Counted from the stretch's first letter, positions 1 to 8,600 are shown. The stretch: 64,000 bases of DNA from Abyssibacter sp036156195 (GCA_036156195.1 JAYZUZ010000001.1:113763-177762), one strand, 5' to 3'. Notes: generated by a model not told the origin, from the letters alone. Program-made: numbers and translations.

Positions 1-1791
1 GGCCTCAAACAGGCGGATGTCGACCGCTGCAGCATCCTCGCCGTTCTTCTTCAAGATGTTGCGCACGCGCTTGTGCGCAGCAGCCAGGCTGTTCGCTGCG
101 GCAGACCCCTGAAATGCCAGCACGGCTTGGCTGCGGCGCTGAATCTCCAGTGGATCGCGTAGCTGTAAGGCGGTGACGGCTTCGAAAACATCGGTGCCGA
201 TGCCCTGGTCAGCCAGTAGGCCGCGCAGGCGGTCGGCAAAGAAGCTCAGCAGCGCGTCTTTGCTTTCGGCTTCGCCCGTCACAGGCTGTTGCGACAGGGC
301 TGCCGTCACAGCGGCCTGCAGGTCCAGCGATTGTTCAGCCTCTAGCAGGATGCGCAGTACGCCGAGTGCGGCGCGACGCAGGCCCAGCGGGTCGCGGTCG
401 CCGGTGGGGCGGTTGCCCAGGGCGAACTGGCCGGCGAGGGTGTCGAACTTGTCGGCCAGTGCCAGCATGCGGCCGGCGTCTGTTGCTGGGATGTCGTCGG
501 AGGGGCCGCGTGGCTGATACTGCTCGGCAATGGCTGCCGCCACGGCGTCGGATTCGCCGGATGCGCGGGCGTAGTAGCCGCCGACAATGCCTTCCAGCTC
601 CGTGAATTCGAACACCATGTCAGTGACCAGGTCGGCCTTGGCCAAGGTGGCGGCGCGTGTGGCGGTGTTGGCATCGGCGCCCAGGGCTTCGGCCAGCGAG
701 GCGGTCAGCGCCCCTAGCCGGCGAGTCTTGTCCGCGTAGCTGCCCAGACCCTTCTGGAACGTCACCTTGTCCAGGCGCTCACCGAACTGGGCCAGGGACT
801 GTTTGCGGTCTTTTTCCCAGAAGAATAGGGCGTCTTCCAGGCGCGGCCGCACCACACGTTCGTTGCCCAGGACCACTTGCCGGATATCCAGTGACTCGAC
901 GTTGGCCACGGTGACGAAGCGGGGCAGCAGCTGGCCGTCGGCGTCCCGAACCGGGAAATAGCGCTGGTGGCTTTCAATGGTCGTGATCAGTACTTCCGGC
1001 GGCATGGCCATGAAGCGCTCATCGATCTGCCCCGACAAGGCGACAGGCCATTCGACCAGGGCGGTGACTTCGTCCACCAGATCCGGGTCCATCTGCGCGA
1101 TACCGCCGGCGCGCTCGGCCGTGCGCTTGACCTGCTGGGCGACGATTTTGCGGCGCTCCTCGAAGGCGGCGATGACCTGGTGATCGAACAAGGTGGTTTC
1201 GTAGTCACCGGCCCGCTCCAGCGCGATCGGCTCGGGGGCGTGGAAGCGATGCGCCGAGGTGAGGCGATCGGCGGTCAGGCCGAACAGCTCTACCGGGATG
1301 ACGGTGTTGCCGTGCAGGCAGACCATCCACTGCACCGGGCGCAGAAAGCCCTCGTCCAGACTGCCCCAACGCATGCGCTTGGGGGTGGTCAGCTTGCGGA
1401 TGGACTCGACGATGAGCGGCGGCAGGATGTCGGCCAGAGGCTGGCCTGTCTCCTGCCCACGGAAGACGTAATAGGGGCCTTTGTCGGTCTCGATGGTGTC
1501 CAGCGCGTCGACGTCGACACCACAGGAGCGCGCAAAGCCGGCAACCGCTTTCTCCGGCGCCTTGGTGGCTGGCCCGCGGCGTTCAATATCGCGGTCGGGC
1601 TGGCGGTCTGCAACATCGCGAATCAGCACGGCCAGGCGGCGCGGGGTCGCGAAGATGCGGGCCTCGCCGGTATCGATGCCCAGCTCGGACAAGCCGTCGG
1701 TCAGGCGCTGACCGAGCTCTCCGGCCATGGCTTGCAACGGGGCGGGCGGCAGCTCTTCGCAGCCGAGTTCAAACAGGAGATCTGCGTTCAT
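1..1791 (-). CDS. glyS: Glycine--tRNA ligase beta subunit, 3' end cut by window
   Basis: Beta subunit of the alpha2beta2 bacterial glycyl-tRNA synthetase, which charges tRNA-Gly in the cytoplasm. The reading frame stays open from the ATG at 1791 to base 1 (597 codons). The N-terminus reads MNADLLFELGCEELPP, the family signature. Near the left edge the translation gives AAAHKRVRNILKKNGED, matching the tRNA-binding C-terminal half of GlyS. Known family members have about 690 residues, so roughly 90 C-terminal residues (part of the anticodon-binding domain) lie outside the window. The start lies 14 bases after the glyQ stop, so the two form a glyQ-glyS operon as usual. Confidence 0.96.
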   Translation of the reverse strand, partial: MNADLLFELGCEELPPAPLQAMAGELGQRLTDGLSELGIDTGEARIFATPRRLAVLIRDVADRQPDRDIERRGPATKAPEKAVAGFARSCGVDVDALDTIETDKGPYYVFRGQETGQPLADILPPLIVESIRKLTTPKRMRWGSLDEGFLRPVQWMVCLHGNTVIPVELFGLTADRLTSAHRFHAPEPIALERAGDYETTLFDHQVIAAFEERRKIVAQQVKRTAERAGGIAQMDPDLVDEVTALVEWPVALSGQIDERFMAMPPEVLITTIESHQRYFPVRDADGQLLPRFVTVANVESLDIRQVVLGNERVVRPRLEDALFFWEKDRKQSLAQFGERLDKVTFQKGLGSYADKTRRLGALTASLAEALGADANTATRAATLAKADLVTDMVFEFTELEGIVGGYYARASGESDAVAAAIAEQYQPRGPSDDIPATDAGRMLALADKFDTLAGQFALGNRPTGDRDPLGLRRAALGVLRILLEAEQSLDLQAAVTAALSQQPVTGEAESKDALLSFFADRLRGLLADQGIGTDVFEAVTALQLRDPLEIQRRSQAVLAFQGSAAANSLAAAHKRVRNILKKNGEDAAAVDIRLFEA

Positions 1792-1805
1792 GGAATCGGT
1801 GTCAA

Positions 1806-2711
1806 TCAGGCCGCATCGGCGGCTTGTTGCAGCATGGGAAAGCCCAGGGCCTCGCGTGCTTCGTAGTAAACCTTGGCGACATCGCGGGCCATGGCGCGGA
1901 CGCGCAGGATGACGTTTTGCCGCTCGGTGACGGAGATCGCCTTGCGGGCGTCGAGCAGGTTGAACAGGTGGCTGGCCTTGAGCATCTGTTCGTAGGCTGG
2001 CAACGGCAGCTTGGCCTCCACCAGTCGGGCGCAGGCTGCTTCACATTCGGCGAACTGCGTGAACAGGGCGTCGGTGTTGGCGTGCTCGAAGTTGTAGGTG
2101 GACTGCTCCACTTCGTTCTGGTGGAACACGTCGCCATAGGTCACCGTGCCGTTCGGGGTCTCTGCCCAGACGAGGTCGTAAACCGATTCCACATCCTGCA
2201 GGTACATGGCCAAGCGCTCGAGGCCGTAGGTGATCTCGCCGGCCACCGGCTTGCACTCAATGCCGCCGCATTGCTGGAAGTAGGTGAACTGGGTGACTTC
2301 CATGCCATTGAGCCAGACTTCCCAGCCCAGGCCCCATGCGCCCAGGGTCGGCGATTCCCAGTTGTCCTCGACGAAGCGGATGTCGTGGACCAGCGGGTCC
2401 ACGCCTAATTCGGCCAGCGAATCGAGATACAGCTGCTGGAAATCCGGAGGCGAGGGCTTCATCAGCACCTGGAACTGGTAGTAGTGCTGCAGCCGGTTGG
2501 GGTTGTCGCCGTAGCGGCCATCGGTGGGGCGGCGTGACGGCTGCACATACGCCGTGTTCCACGGCTCCGGGCCAATGGCGCGCAAAAACGTGGCCCAGTG
2601 GAAGGTGCCGGCACCCACTTCCATGTCCAGTGGCTGGACAATCACACAGCCGCGAGTTGCCCAGTAGTTCTGAAGGCGTAGGATCAGGTCCTGAAAGGTC
2701 AGCCGTTGCAT
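1806..2711 (-). CDS. glyQ: Glycine--tRNA ligase alpha subunit
   Basis: Catalytic class II alpha subunit of glycyl-tRNA synthetase (301 aa, the usual length). The N-terminus MQRLTFQDLILRLQNYW and the stretches GCVIVQPLDMEVGAGT, QPSRRPTDGRYG and GGIECKPVAGEITYGLERLAM are typical of GlyQ. The open frame extends 30 codons upstream, but that extension is low-complexity and runs into the intergenic region, so the ATG at 2711 is preferred. It is transcribed away from glnA; the 173-base gap between them must hold both promoters. glyS follows 14 bases downstream. Confidence 0.97.
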   Translation of the reverse strand: MQRLTFQDLILRLQNYWATRGCVIVQPLDMEVGAGTFHWATFLRAIGPEPWNTAYVQPSRRPTDGRYGDNPNRLQHYYQFQVLMKPSPPDFQQLYLDSLAELGVDPLVHDIRFVEDNWESPTLGAWGLGWEVWLNGMEVTQFTYFQQCGGIECKPVAGEITYGLERLAMYLQDVESVYDLVWAETPNGTVTYGDVFHQNEVEQSTYNFEHANTDALFTQFAECEAACARLVEAKLPLPAYEQMLKASHLFNLLDARKAISVTERQNVILRVRAMARDVAKVYYEAREALGFPMLQQAADAA

Positions 2712-2795
2712 GCGACGAGGCGTTTCATCCGGGTTGGAGAGCGCGCGAGTATACCGGCGCTGCGCTCCGGCTGCGGATGCATGGCGTCTGGCCGT

Positions 2796-2811
2796 TGGCA
2801 TGGATGCTGCT
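2796..2811 (+). promoter_or_regulatory. Candidate sigma-54 promoter for glnA
   Basis: TTGGCATGGATGCTGCT carries GG at 2797-2798 and GC at 2809-2810 separated by exactly ten bases, matching the sigma-54 (RpoN) consensus TGGCAC-N5-TTGCT with two mismatches. Transcription would start near 2822, about 60 bases before the glnA ATG. RpoN control of glnA through NtrC is established in enterics and pseudomonads, and ntrBC lie in the same block here. No clear pair of NtrC sites was seen upstream, which keeps confidence moderate. Confidence 0.6.
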
Positions 2812-2884
2812 TTTCCAGGAGCCCGGATGTTGGTCGCAAACGCGCTGGCATTCGCACTTACACAAACATCGTTGGAGAGGGTGG

Positions 2885-4294
2885 ATGAAAGCCGAAGACG
2901 TTCTCAAGCTGATCAAGGACGAAGACGTCAAGTTTGTCGACTACCGTTTTGCCGATACGCGCGGCAAAGAACAGCATGTGACCGTGCCGTCGCATACGGT
3001 GGATGCGGATGAACTTGAAGGCGGGAAGATGTTCGACGGGTCCTCCATCTCCGGATGGAAGGGCATTAACGAGTCCGACATGATCCTGATGCCGGACACC
3101 GAGTCCGCTGTGATGGACCCCTTCTACGAGGAGTCCACGCTGATCATCCGCTGCGACGTGGTCGAGCCCTCCACCATGCAGGGCTATGAGCGTGATCCGC
3201 GCTCGCTCGCCAAGCGTGCCGAGGCCTACCTGAAGTCCACCGGCATCGGCGACACCGCCTTCTTCGGTCCGGAAAACGAGTTCTTCGTCTTCGAGGACGT
3301 GAAGTACGGCGCCGACATGAAGGGTGCCTTCTACTCGATCGATTCCGAAGAGGCTAGCTGGAACTCCGGCAAGGTCTACGAAGACGGCAACCTGGGCCAC
3401 CGCCCGGGCGTTAAGGGTGGTTACTTCCCAGTCCCGCCGGTCGATTCCCTGCAGGACATCCGCTCGGCCATGTGCCTGGCGCTGGAAGACATGGGTATCC
3501 CGACCGAAGTGCATCACCACGAGGTGGCCACGGCCGGTCAGTGCGAAATCGGCGTCAAGTTCAACACCCTGGTCAAGAAGGCCGATGAGGTGCTGACGCT
3601 CAAGTACGCCGTACAGAACGTGGCTTACGCCTACGGCAAGACCGCCACCTTCATGCCCAAGCCGCTGGTTGGTGACAACGGCAACGGCATGCATGTGCAT
3701 CAGTCCATCTCCAAGGACGGCGTGAACCTGTTCTCCGGTGACGGCGTTGGCGGGTTGTCCGAAACCGCGCTGTACTACATCGGCGGCATCATCAAGCACG
3801 CCAAGGCCATCAATGCCTTTGCGAATGCCTCGACCAACAGCTACAAGCGACTGGTCAAGGGCTTCGAAGCCCCGACGCTGCTGGCCTACTCGGCCCGTAA
3901 CCGTTCGGCTTCGATCCGTATCCCCTACATCGCTAACCCGAAGGGCCGCCGTATCGAGGTGCGCTTCCCGGATTCCACCGCCAACCCGTACTTCGCCTTC
4001 GCTGCGATGCTGATGGCGGGTCTGGATGGTATCCAGAACAAGATCCACCCCGGCGACCCGATGGACAAGGATCTCTACGATCTGCCGCCCGAAGAGGAAA
4101 AGGCGATCCCGCAGGTGGCGTACAGCCTGGAGCAGGCGCTGGACGCCCTGGATAAGGATCGCGAATTCCTGAAAGCCGGTGGCGTATTCACGGATGACCT
4201 CATCGACGGTTACATCGACCTGAAGACCGAGGAAGTCACGCTGATGAAGATGACCACGCATCCGGTCGAGTTCCAGATGTACTACTCGCTGTAA
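2885..4294 (+). CDS. glnA: Glutamine synthetase type I
   Basis: Makes glutamine from glutamate, ammonia and ATP; the main ammonium-assimilating enzyme in the cytoplasm. The 469-residue length equals E. coli GlnA. Visible signatures: FDGSSISGWKGINESDM (beta-Grasp domain), GPENEFFVF (metal-binding glutamates), NGNGMHVHQS and NRSASIRIP (catalytic domain), and DPMDKDLYDLPPEE, which contains the tyrosine that is adenylylated in the GlnE-regulated class. The longest open frame begins 550 bases upstream inside antisense glyQ, but the ATG at 2885 has a GGAGAGGGTGG ribosome site and the correct N-terminus MKAEDVLKLI. A sigma-54 promoter candidate lies upstream, and ntrBC follow. Confidence 0.98.
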   Translation: MKAEDVLKLIKDEDVKFVDYRFADTRGKEQHVTVPSHTVDADELEGGKMFDGSSISGWKGINESDMILMPDTESAVMDPFYEESTLIIRCDVVEPSTMQGYERDPRSLAKRAEAYLKSTGIGDTAFFGPENEFFVFEDVKYGADMKGAFYSIDSEEASWNSGKVYEDGNLGHRPGVKGGYFPVPPVDSLQDIRSAMCLALEDMGIPTEVHHHEVATAGQCEIGVKFNTLVKKADEVLTLKYAVQNVAYAYGKTATFMPKPLVGDNGNGMHVHQSISKDGVNLFSGDGVGGLSETALYYIGGIIKHAKAINAFANASTNSYKRLVKGFEAPTLLAYSARNRSASIRIPYIANPKGRRIEVRFPDSTANPYFAFAAMLMAGLDGIQNKIHPGDPMDKDLYDLPPEEEKAIPQVAYSLEQALDALDKDREFLKAGGVFTDDLIDGYIDLKTEEVTLMKMTTHPVEFQMYYSL

Positions 4295-4311
4295 TCTGGT
4301 TTCGTACGTGT

Positions 4312-4339
4312 CCGCCGGACCGCGTAAGCGGTACGGCGG
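4312..4339 (+). other. Stable stem-loop in the glnA 3' region
   Basis: CCGCCG-G-ACCGC-GTAA-GCGGT-A-CGGCGG folds into an 11-base-pair stem with one mismatch and a four-base loop, starting 17 bases after the glnA stop. It has no T-run, so it looks more like an mRNA-stabilising or attenuating structure than a terminator. A true terminator candidate follows about 70 bases later. Confidence 0.6.
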
Positions 4340-4405
4340 GCGCCTCGAGCCGCCCACTGCTGGACGTTTCCGGCTGCTTTCTCCTCGGGGAGAGCAAGGG
4401 CAAAC

Positions 4406-4437
4406 AGGCCCCGGTTCATGCCGGGGCCTATTCGTTT
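4406..4437 (+). terminator. Rho-independent-like terminator after glnA
   Basis: A perfect 9-base-pair stem AGGCCCCGG/CCGGGGCCT with a six-base loop (4406-4429) is followed by ATTCGTTT. The T-tract is imperfect, so some readthrough into the DUF4124 gene and ntrBC is likely. Confidence 0.65.
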
Positions 4438-4529
4438 GGGCGCGGGTGCAGGCACCCGTGTGCGTGGGGCTCTACGGCGTATGATCAAGGAATCCGGGCA
4501 CTCTTCCCCGCTGAATGGGTCGATACCTC

Positions 4530-5063
4530 ATGACAAAGCACATCCTGTTGTTGATTGGGCTGGGCGCTCTGACGGGCGTGGTGTCAGCGGGTGAGATCTA
4601 CCGTTACGTGGATGAGCATGGCCGTGTGCACTACACCGACGAGCCGCCCGCCCAGTACGAGCGCAAGGCCGAGGCACTGGATCTCGACGGCGTGCAGACC
4701 TACCGGGGCGCGCGGGTGCAAACCGAGCCGCGTGCACCCCGGCGTGAGGCCGATCAGGTTGTGGGGTACGAGCGTGTGCAGTTACTGCGCCCCTCCTCGG
4801 AGCAGACGATCCGTGATGCCAGCCACACGCTCACAGTGTCGGTGCAACTGGTTCCGCCGCTGCGCACCAAGTTGGGTCATCGGCTGCAGTTCTTTCTGGA
4901 CGGGCAGCCAGCGGGCCGTCCGACCTCGTCGACCAGCCAGACCTTGACCGAGGTTTACCGCGGCACGCATACGGTTCAGGCGGTTGTTGTCGATGCGTCG
5001 GGTCGGCAGATCGCGCAGACCGAGTCACGCACCGTTTATATGAAGCCGCCATCGGTCAACTAG
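4530..5063 (+). CDS. DUF4124-containing exported protein
   Basis: A 177-residue protein with an N-terminal signal peptide (MTKHILLLIGLGALTGVVSA) followed directly by the DUF4124 signature GEIYRYVDEHGRVHYTDEPP. The C-terminal ~90 residues look like a beta-sandwich (repeated alternating hydrophobics, ending in SRTVYM). DUF4124 proteins are periplasmic or envelope proteins of unknown role. The ATG at 4530 is chosen over one 15 bases upstream because it places the charged residue directly before the hydrophobic core. A DUF4124 gene between glnA and ntrB is, to my knowledge, also seen in pseudomonads and relatives; any functional link to nitrogen is unproven. Confidence 0.85.
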   Translation: MTKHILLLIGLGALTGVVSAGEIYRYVDEHGRVHYTDEPPAQYERKAEALDLDGVQTYRGARVQTEPRAPRREADQVVGYERVQLLRPSSEQTIRDASHTLTVSVQLVPPLRTKLGHRLQFFLDGQPAGRPTSSTSQTLTEVYRGTHTVQAVVVDASGRQIAQTESRTVYMKPPSVN

Positions 5064-5100
5064 CCCTGTCCTGCGGCTGATCCACGGCTGTGGACGCGAG

Positions 5101-5115
5101 GCACCATAATGGTGC
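5101..5115 (+). promoter_or_regulatory. NtrC-binding dyad upstream of ntrB
   Basis: GCACCATAATGGTGC is a perfect inverted repeat of GCACCA with a 3-base spacer. It has the same 15-base geometry as the strong NtrC enhancer site of E. coli glnA (GCACCA-N3-TGGTGC). It ends 45 bases before the ntrB ATG. In enterics such a site near the ntrB (glnL) promoter lets phosphorylated NtrC repress its own operon, so autoregulation is inferred here. Confidence 0.75.
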
Positions 5116-5160
5116 GATCGCGCTGTTTTGCCATGGCCTATTCATTGCTTGAGAGTTCGT

Positions 5161-6255
5161 ATGTTGTCTCGTGGTGCAACGTCTCCAAAACTTGGCGCAG
5201 TTCTCGATGGCCTGAGTACGGCCGTCGTGTGTCTGGACGAAGACCTCAACGTGGTCTATCTGAACGCCGCCGCTGAGATGTTGTTCGCCACCGGGGCGCG
5301 CCATGTGCTGGGCGAGTCCATGGAGCGAGGCATGCCGATTATCGCGCCGCTGGAGTCCCGCTGCCGAGAGGTGTTGGAGTTGGGCGCACCGATGATCGAG
5401 CGTGAGGTGGCCCTGCGTCGTAGTGGCGAAGACACCATCATTGTGGACTGTACGTTTTCTCCCCAGGCGGATGCCAAACGCCGGCCGCTGTTGCTGCTGG
5501 AGTTTTTTCGACTCGATCGGCACATGCGCATCACGCGGGATGAACAAACCCTCGCGCATCAAAAACTGAACCGAGAGATCGTTCGCGGCCTGGCGCACGA
5601 GATCAAGAACCCCCTCGGCGGGCTGCGCGGGGCCGCGCAGCTACTGGAGCGCGAACTGCCGGATCAAAGCCTGGCGGAATTCACACGGATCATTATCCGT
5701 GAGGCCGACCGCCTCCAACGTCTGGTCGATCAGATGCTCGGGCCATCACGGCGGCCACACCCCACCGAGCTCAATATTCACGAGGTGCTGGAGCATGTTC
5801 GCCAACTCGTGGAGATCGACGGGTTTCGCGATATCGACATCGTGCGCGACTACGACCCCAGCCTGCCGGATGTCTACGGCGATCGTGAGCAGCTGATCCA
5901 GGTATTCCTCAACATTTTGCGCAACGCGGTGCAGGCACTGGCGGCCACGGCGGTGCGCTGCGGAACGATTCACATTCGTTCACGGGCGCGACGCCAGTTC
6001 ACGATTGGATCCACGCGGCATCGTCTGGTGGCCCAGGTGGATGTCGAGGACAACGGGCCCGGGATCGACCGCGATATGCAGGACAAGATTTTCTATCCCC
6101 TGGTGACGTCCCGTGCTGATGGCACCGGACTTGGCCTGTCAATTGCTCAGTACCTGGTTCAGAACCACGGGGGATTCATCGAATGCAACAGTCGGCGGGG
6201 TCGCACGGTCTTTTCCGTGTATCTCCCGATATCGTCGGAGGGCCGCAACACGTGA
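5161..6255 (+). CDS. ntrB: Nitrogen regulation sensor histidine kinase NtrB
   Basis: Cytoplasmic two-component kinase and phosphatase acting on NtrC under PII control; 364 residues. An N-terminal PAS-like domain (about 10-120, ending LLLEFFRLDRHMRI) precedes the H-box GLAHEIKNPLGGLRGAAQLL with the phosphoacceptor at His146. The ATP-binding part shows FLNILRNAVQAL (N box), DNGPGID (G1) and GTGLGLSIAQYLV (G2). No membrane segments, as expected for NtrB. The ATG at 5161 gives the conventional N-terminus; 11 further upstream codons are unlikely. The stop overlaps the ntrC start (GTGA), implying translational coupling. Confidence 0.96.
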   Translation: MLSRGATSPKLGAVLDGLSTAVVCLDEDLNVVYLNAAAEMLFATGARHVLGESMERGMPIIAPLESRCREVLELGAPMIEREVALRRSGEDTIIVDCTFSPQADAKRRPLLLLEFFRLDRHMRITRDEQTLAHQKLNREIVRGLAHEIKNPLGGLRGAAQLLERELPDQSLAEFTRIIIREADRLQRLVDQMLGPSRRPHPTELNIHEVLEHVRQLVEIDGFRDIDIVRDYDPSLPDVYGDREQLIQVFLNILRNAVQALAATAVRCGTIHIRSRARRQFTIGSTRHRLVAQVDVEDNGPGIDRDMQDKIFYPLVTSRADGTGLGLSIAQYLVQNHGGFIECNSRRGRTVFSVYLPISSEGRNT

Positions 6256-7688
6256 AGGCATGGATCGTCGATGACGATGAATCAATCCGCTGGGTGCTGC
6301 AGCGCGCACTGGGCGCGCATGACGTGGACGTCAAGAGTTTCCCCGGTGGTGTGGAGATGCTGGATGAATTGGAGAGTGACACGCCTGATGTGTTGCTCAC
6401 CGATATCCGCATGCCGGGCATTGATGGTTTGAAACTGCTGGAGCGCGTCAAGGCGCAGGCCCCGGATTTGCCCATCATCATTATGACGGCGCATTCCGAC
6501 CTCGATAGTGCCGTCGCCGCCTACCGCAAGGGCGCGTTTGAGTATCTGCCCAAGCCGTTTGATGTGGACGATGCGGTGGAACTGGTGCAGCGCGCTGCGC
6601 GGATCGCCAGCGACTCGCAGGACAACGGTCTGGCCGCCGAACAGCGTGACGCGATCATCGTGGGCGAAGCCCCTGCGATGCAGGAGGTTTTCCGGGCGAT
6701 CGGGCGTCTGGCGCGTTCACAAATCACCGTGATGATCACCGGCGAGTCGGGCACCGGTAAGGAGCTGGTGGCCCGTGCACTCCACGAGCACAGCCCGCGC
6801 GCCGGCAAGCCGTTTATCGCCGTCAACACGGCCGCAATTCCGAAGGACTTGATGGAGTCCGAGTTCTTCGGCCATGAAAAGGGTGCCTTCACCGGGGCGA
6901 CTGCGCTGCGTCGCGGCCGCTTTGAGCAGGCCCATGGCGGCACGCTGTTTCTGGATGAAATCGGTGACATGCCTGCAGATTTGCAGACCCGGTTGCTGCG
7001 GGTGCTATCCGATGGGCAGTTCTACCGAGTAGGTGGCCATGTACCCGTGCAGGTCGATGTCCGCGTCATCGCGGCAACCAACCAGGAGTTGGAATCTGCC
7101 GTAGAAGAAGGCCGCTTTCGCGAAGACCTGTATCACCGATTGAACGTCATCCGTGTGCGGATTCCGCCGCTACGCGAACGCAAGTCTGACCTGCCATTGC
7201 TGATGACGCACTTCATGGCTCGCGCCGCGCGTGAGTTGGATGTCGAGCCCAAGCGCATCCTGAGCGATGCCATGCAGCGGCTACAGGCCTTCGATTGGCC
7301 CGGGAATGTGCGCCAGGCCGAGAACGTCTGCCGCTGGATGACGGTCATGGCCCCTGGTCAGGATATCCATGCCGATGACCTGCCACCGGAAGTGCTGGGC
7401 AGTGAGGTCTCGCTACCGGCTGCTGGAGACGGCGTCGAGGCCGCAGGCGAGGCTGCGCCGGGAGGCGCCTCCGGACCCTGGGATGCTCAGCTTGCGCAGT
7501 GGGCGCGTCAATCGCTGGGCGAGGGTACGACCGGCATTGCCCAGGACGCCATGCAGTTATTGGAGCAAACGTTGATGGATGTGGCGTTGGCGCATAGCCA
7601 TGGTCACAAACAAGAGGCCGCGCGCCTGCTCGGTTGGGGGCGCAATACGTTGACGCGCAAGCTGAAGGAGCACGGGCGACCGGAGTAG
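6252..7688 (+). CDS. ntrC: Nitrogen regulation response regulator NtrC
   Basis: Sigma-54 enhancer-binding activator, 478 residues. The receiver domain (1-120) has VDDDES and the phosphoacceptor Asp51 in LLTDIRMPG. The AAA+ domain carries Walker A GESGTGK (164-170), the sigma-54 loop GAFTGA (211-216) and LFLDEIGD (Walker B). The Fis-type helix-turn-helix is at the C-terminus (GHKQEAARLLGWGRNTLTRKL). The GTG at 6252 is chosen because it starts VKAWIVDDDE, the family N-terminus, and overlaps the ntrB stop by four bases. Likely targets here are the sigma-54 promoter before glnA and the dyad before ntrB. Confidence 0.97.
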   Translation: MKAWIVDDDESIRWVLQRALGAHDVDVKSFPGGVEMLDELESDTPDVLLTDIRMPGIDGLKLLERVKAQAPDLPIIIMTAHSDLDSAVAAYRKGAFEYLPKPFDVDDAVELVQRAARIASDSQDNGLAAEQRDAIIVGEAPAMQEVFRAIGRLARSQITVMITGESGTGKELVARALHEHSPRAGKPFIAVNTAAIPKDLMESEFFGHEKGAFTGATALRRGRFEQAHGGTLFLDEIGDMPADLQTRLLRVLSDGQFYRVGGHVPVQVDVRVIAATNQELESAVEEGRFREDLYHRLNVIRVRIPPLRERKSDLPLLMTHFMARAARELDVEPKRILSDAMQRLQAFDWPGNVRQAENVCRWMTVMAPGQDIHADDLPPEVLGSEVSLPAAGDGVEAAGEAAPGGASGPWDAQLAQWARQSLGEGTTGIAQDAMQLLEQTLMDVALAHSHGHKQEAARLLGWGRNTLTRKLKEHGRPE

Positions 7689-7699
7689 CGGGTCGTAAT

Positions 7700-7714
7700 C
7701 CGGCGCAGCGCCGG
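7700..7714. terminator. Palindromic stem between convergent ntrC and ZIP genes
   Basis: CCGGCGC-A-GCGCCGG is a perfect 7-bp inverted repeat in the 27-base gap between two convergent stop codons. The one-base centre means the hairpin loop must open some pairs, and there is no T-run on either side, so its role as a bidirectional terminator is only plausible. Confidence 0.4.
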
Positions 7715-7715
7715 G

Positions 7716-8507
7716 CTAGCCCAAGGTCGTGTCCAGGAACATCATCACCACCATTCCGGTCATGAGCGCAAAAGTGGCGGGCGTCTGAAAGCCGCGACGG
7801 TGGGTTTCCGGGATGATCTCGTCACTGATGATGTACAGCATGGCACCGGCCGCGGCACCGAGTACGGCCGGCAGAGCGAGTTCCGCCAGACTGCCTGCAG
7901 CCGCCCCGATCAGCCCGCCCAGTGGCTCAGCGGCGCCTGTGAGCGCGCCCCAGCCACAAGCAGCGGTCCGCGTGTAGCCAATCGCCAGCAGCGACACCGC
8001 AACGGCCAGGCCTTCGGGAATGTTCTGCATGCCGATGCCAATCGCCAGACCCGCGCCGTTGCCGGGGTCGCCGGTGGCAAAGCCGACACCCACGGCCATG
8101 CCTTCTGGCAGGTTGTGCAGGGTGATGGCGATGATGAACAGCCAGATCCGTTTGAGCTCGACCTGGTCCGGCCCTTCGCGGCCCATGACGAAATGTTCGT
8201 GGGGCAGGTGTTCATGCAGCAACCACAGGCCAATGGCGCCCAGCATGACGCCTGCAATCACAACGAGCGCGCCATAGACCTCATTGCCGAGTCGGGCATT
8301 GGCCAGTTCCAACCCAGGCAGGATGAGCGAAAAAAACGACGCGGCCAGCATGATGCCGGCTGCTGCGCTGAGCAGCATGTCCTCCAGCTTGGGCGACAGG
8401 CGCTGGATCGCAAAAACACCCGCTGCGCCCAGGGCGGTGCAGGCCCCCGCACCGGCACTACCGAGTACACCCATCCAGAATGGGCTGAGTTCGACTGATT
8501 CAAGCAT
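7716..8507 (-). CDS. ZIP family metal transporter (GufA/ZupT-like)
   Basis: Inner-membrane divalent metal transporter, about 263 residues with eight predicted hydrophobic segments. The ZIP metal path is recognisable: HNLPEGMAVGVGFATGD in segment IV and NIPEGLAVAVSLL in segment V, with the conserved His-Asn-x-Pro-Glu-Gly and the second Glu-Gly. The cytoplasmic loop has histidines (HEHLPHEHFVMG). Zinc is the usual substrate of the family, but iron and manganese cannot be excluded. The ATG at 8507 (MLESVELSPFW) is preferred; an in-frame ATG at 8543 is also possible, and neither has a clear ribosome site. It converges on ntrC and appears monocistronic. Confidence 0.85.
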   Translation of the reverse strand: MLESVELSPFWMGVLGSAGAGACTALGAAGVFAIQRLSPKLEDMLLSAAAGIMLAASFFSLILPGLELANARLGNEVYGALVVIAGVMLGAIGLWLLHEHLPHEHFVMGREGPDQVELKRIWLFIIAITLHNLPEGMAVGVGFATGDPGNGAGLAIGIGMQNIPEGLAVAVSLLAIGYTRTAACGWGALTGAAEPLGGLIGAAAGSLAELALPAVLGAAAGAMLYIISDEIIPETHRRGFQTPATFALMTGMVVMMFLDTTLG

Positions 8508-8600
8508 GGTGGGTGAGCGGCCTGGTTGGCCGCCGGTCATCATCCGGGAGAGCCTGCGCTCGAGTGTGCGGGCAGCGGTGGGGGCGTGTCGACGACTGCA

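Noticed and set aside
967..1866. 299-residue plus-strand open frame over glyS
   Set aside because: Antisense to a verified glyS frame; no motifs.
2604..2615. GGTGCCGGCACC considered as an NtrC site for glnA
   Set aside because: The half-sites are in the inverse orientation of GCACC...GGTGC and lie within glyQ coding sequence, so it is an internal coding coincidence.
2858..4357. 499-residue open frame antisense to glnA
   Set aside because: Covers glnA exactly in an opposite frame; GC-rich codon bias of glnA keeps the antisense frame open. No ribosome site and no recognisable motif.
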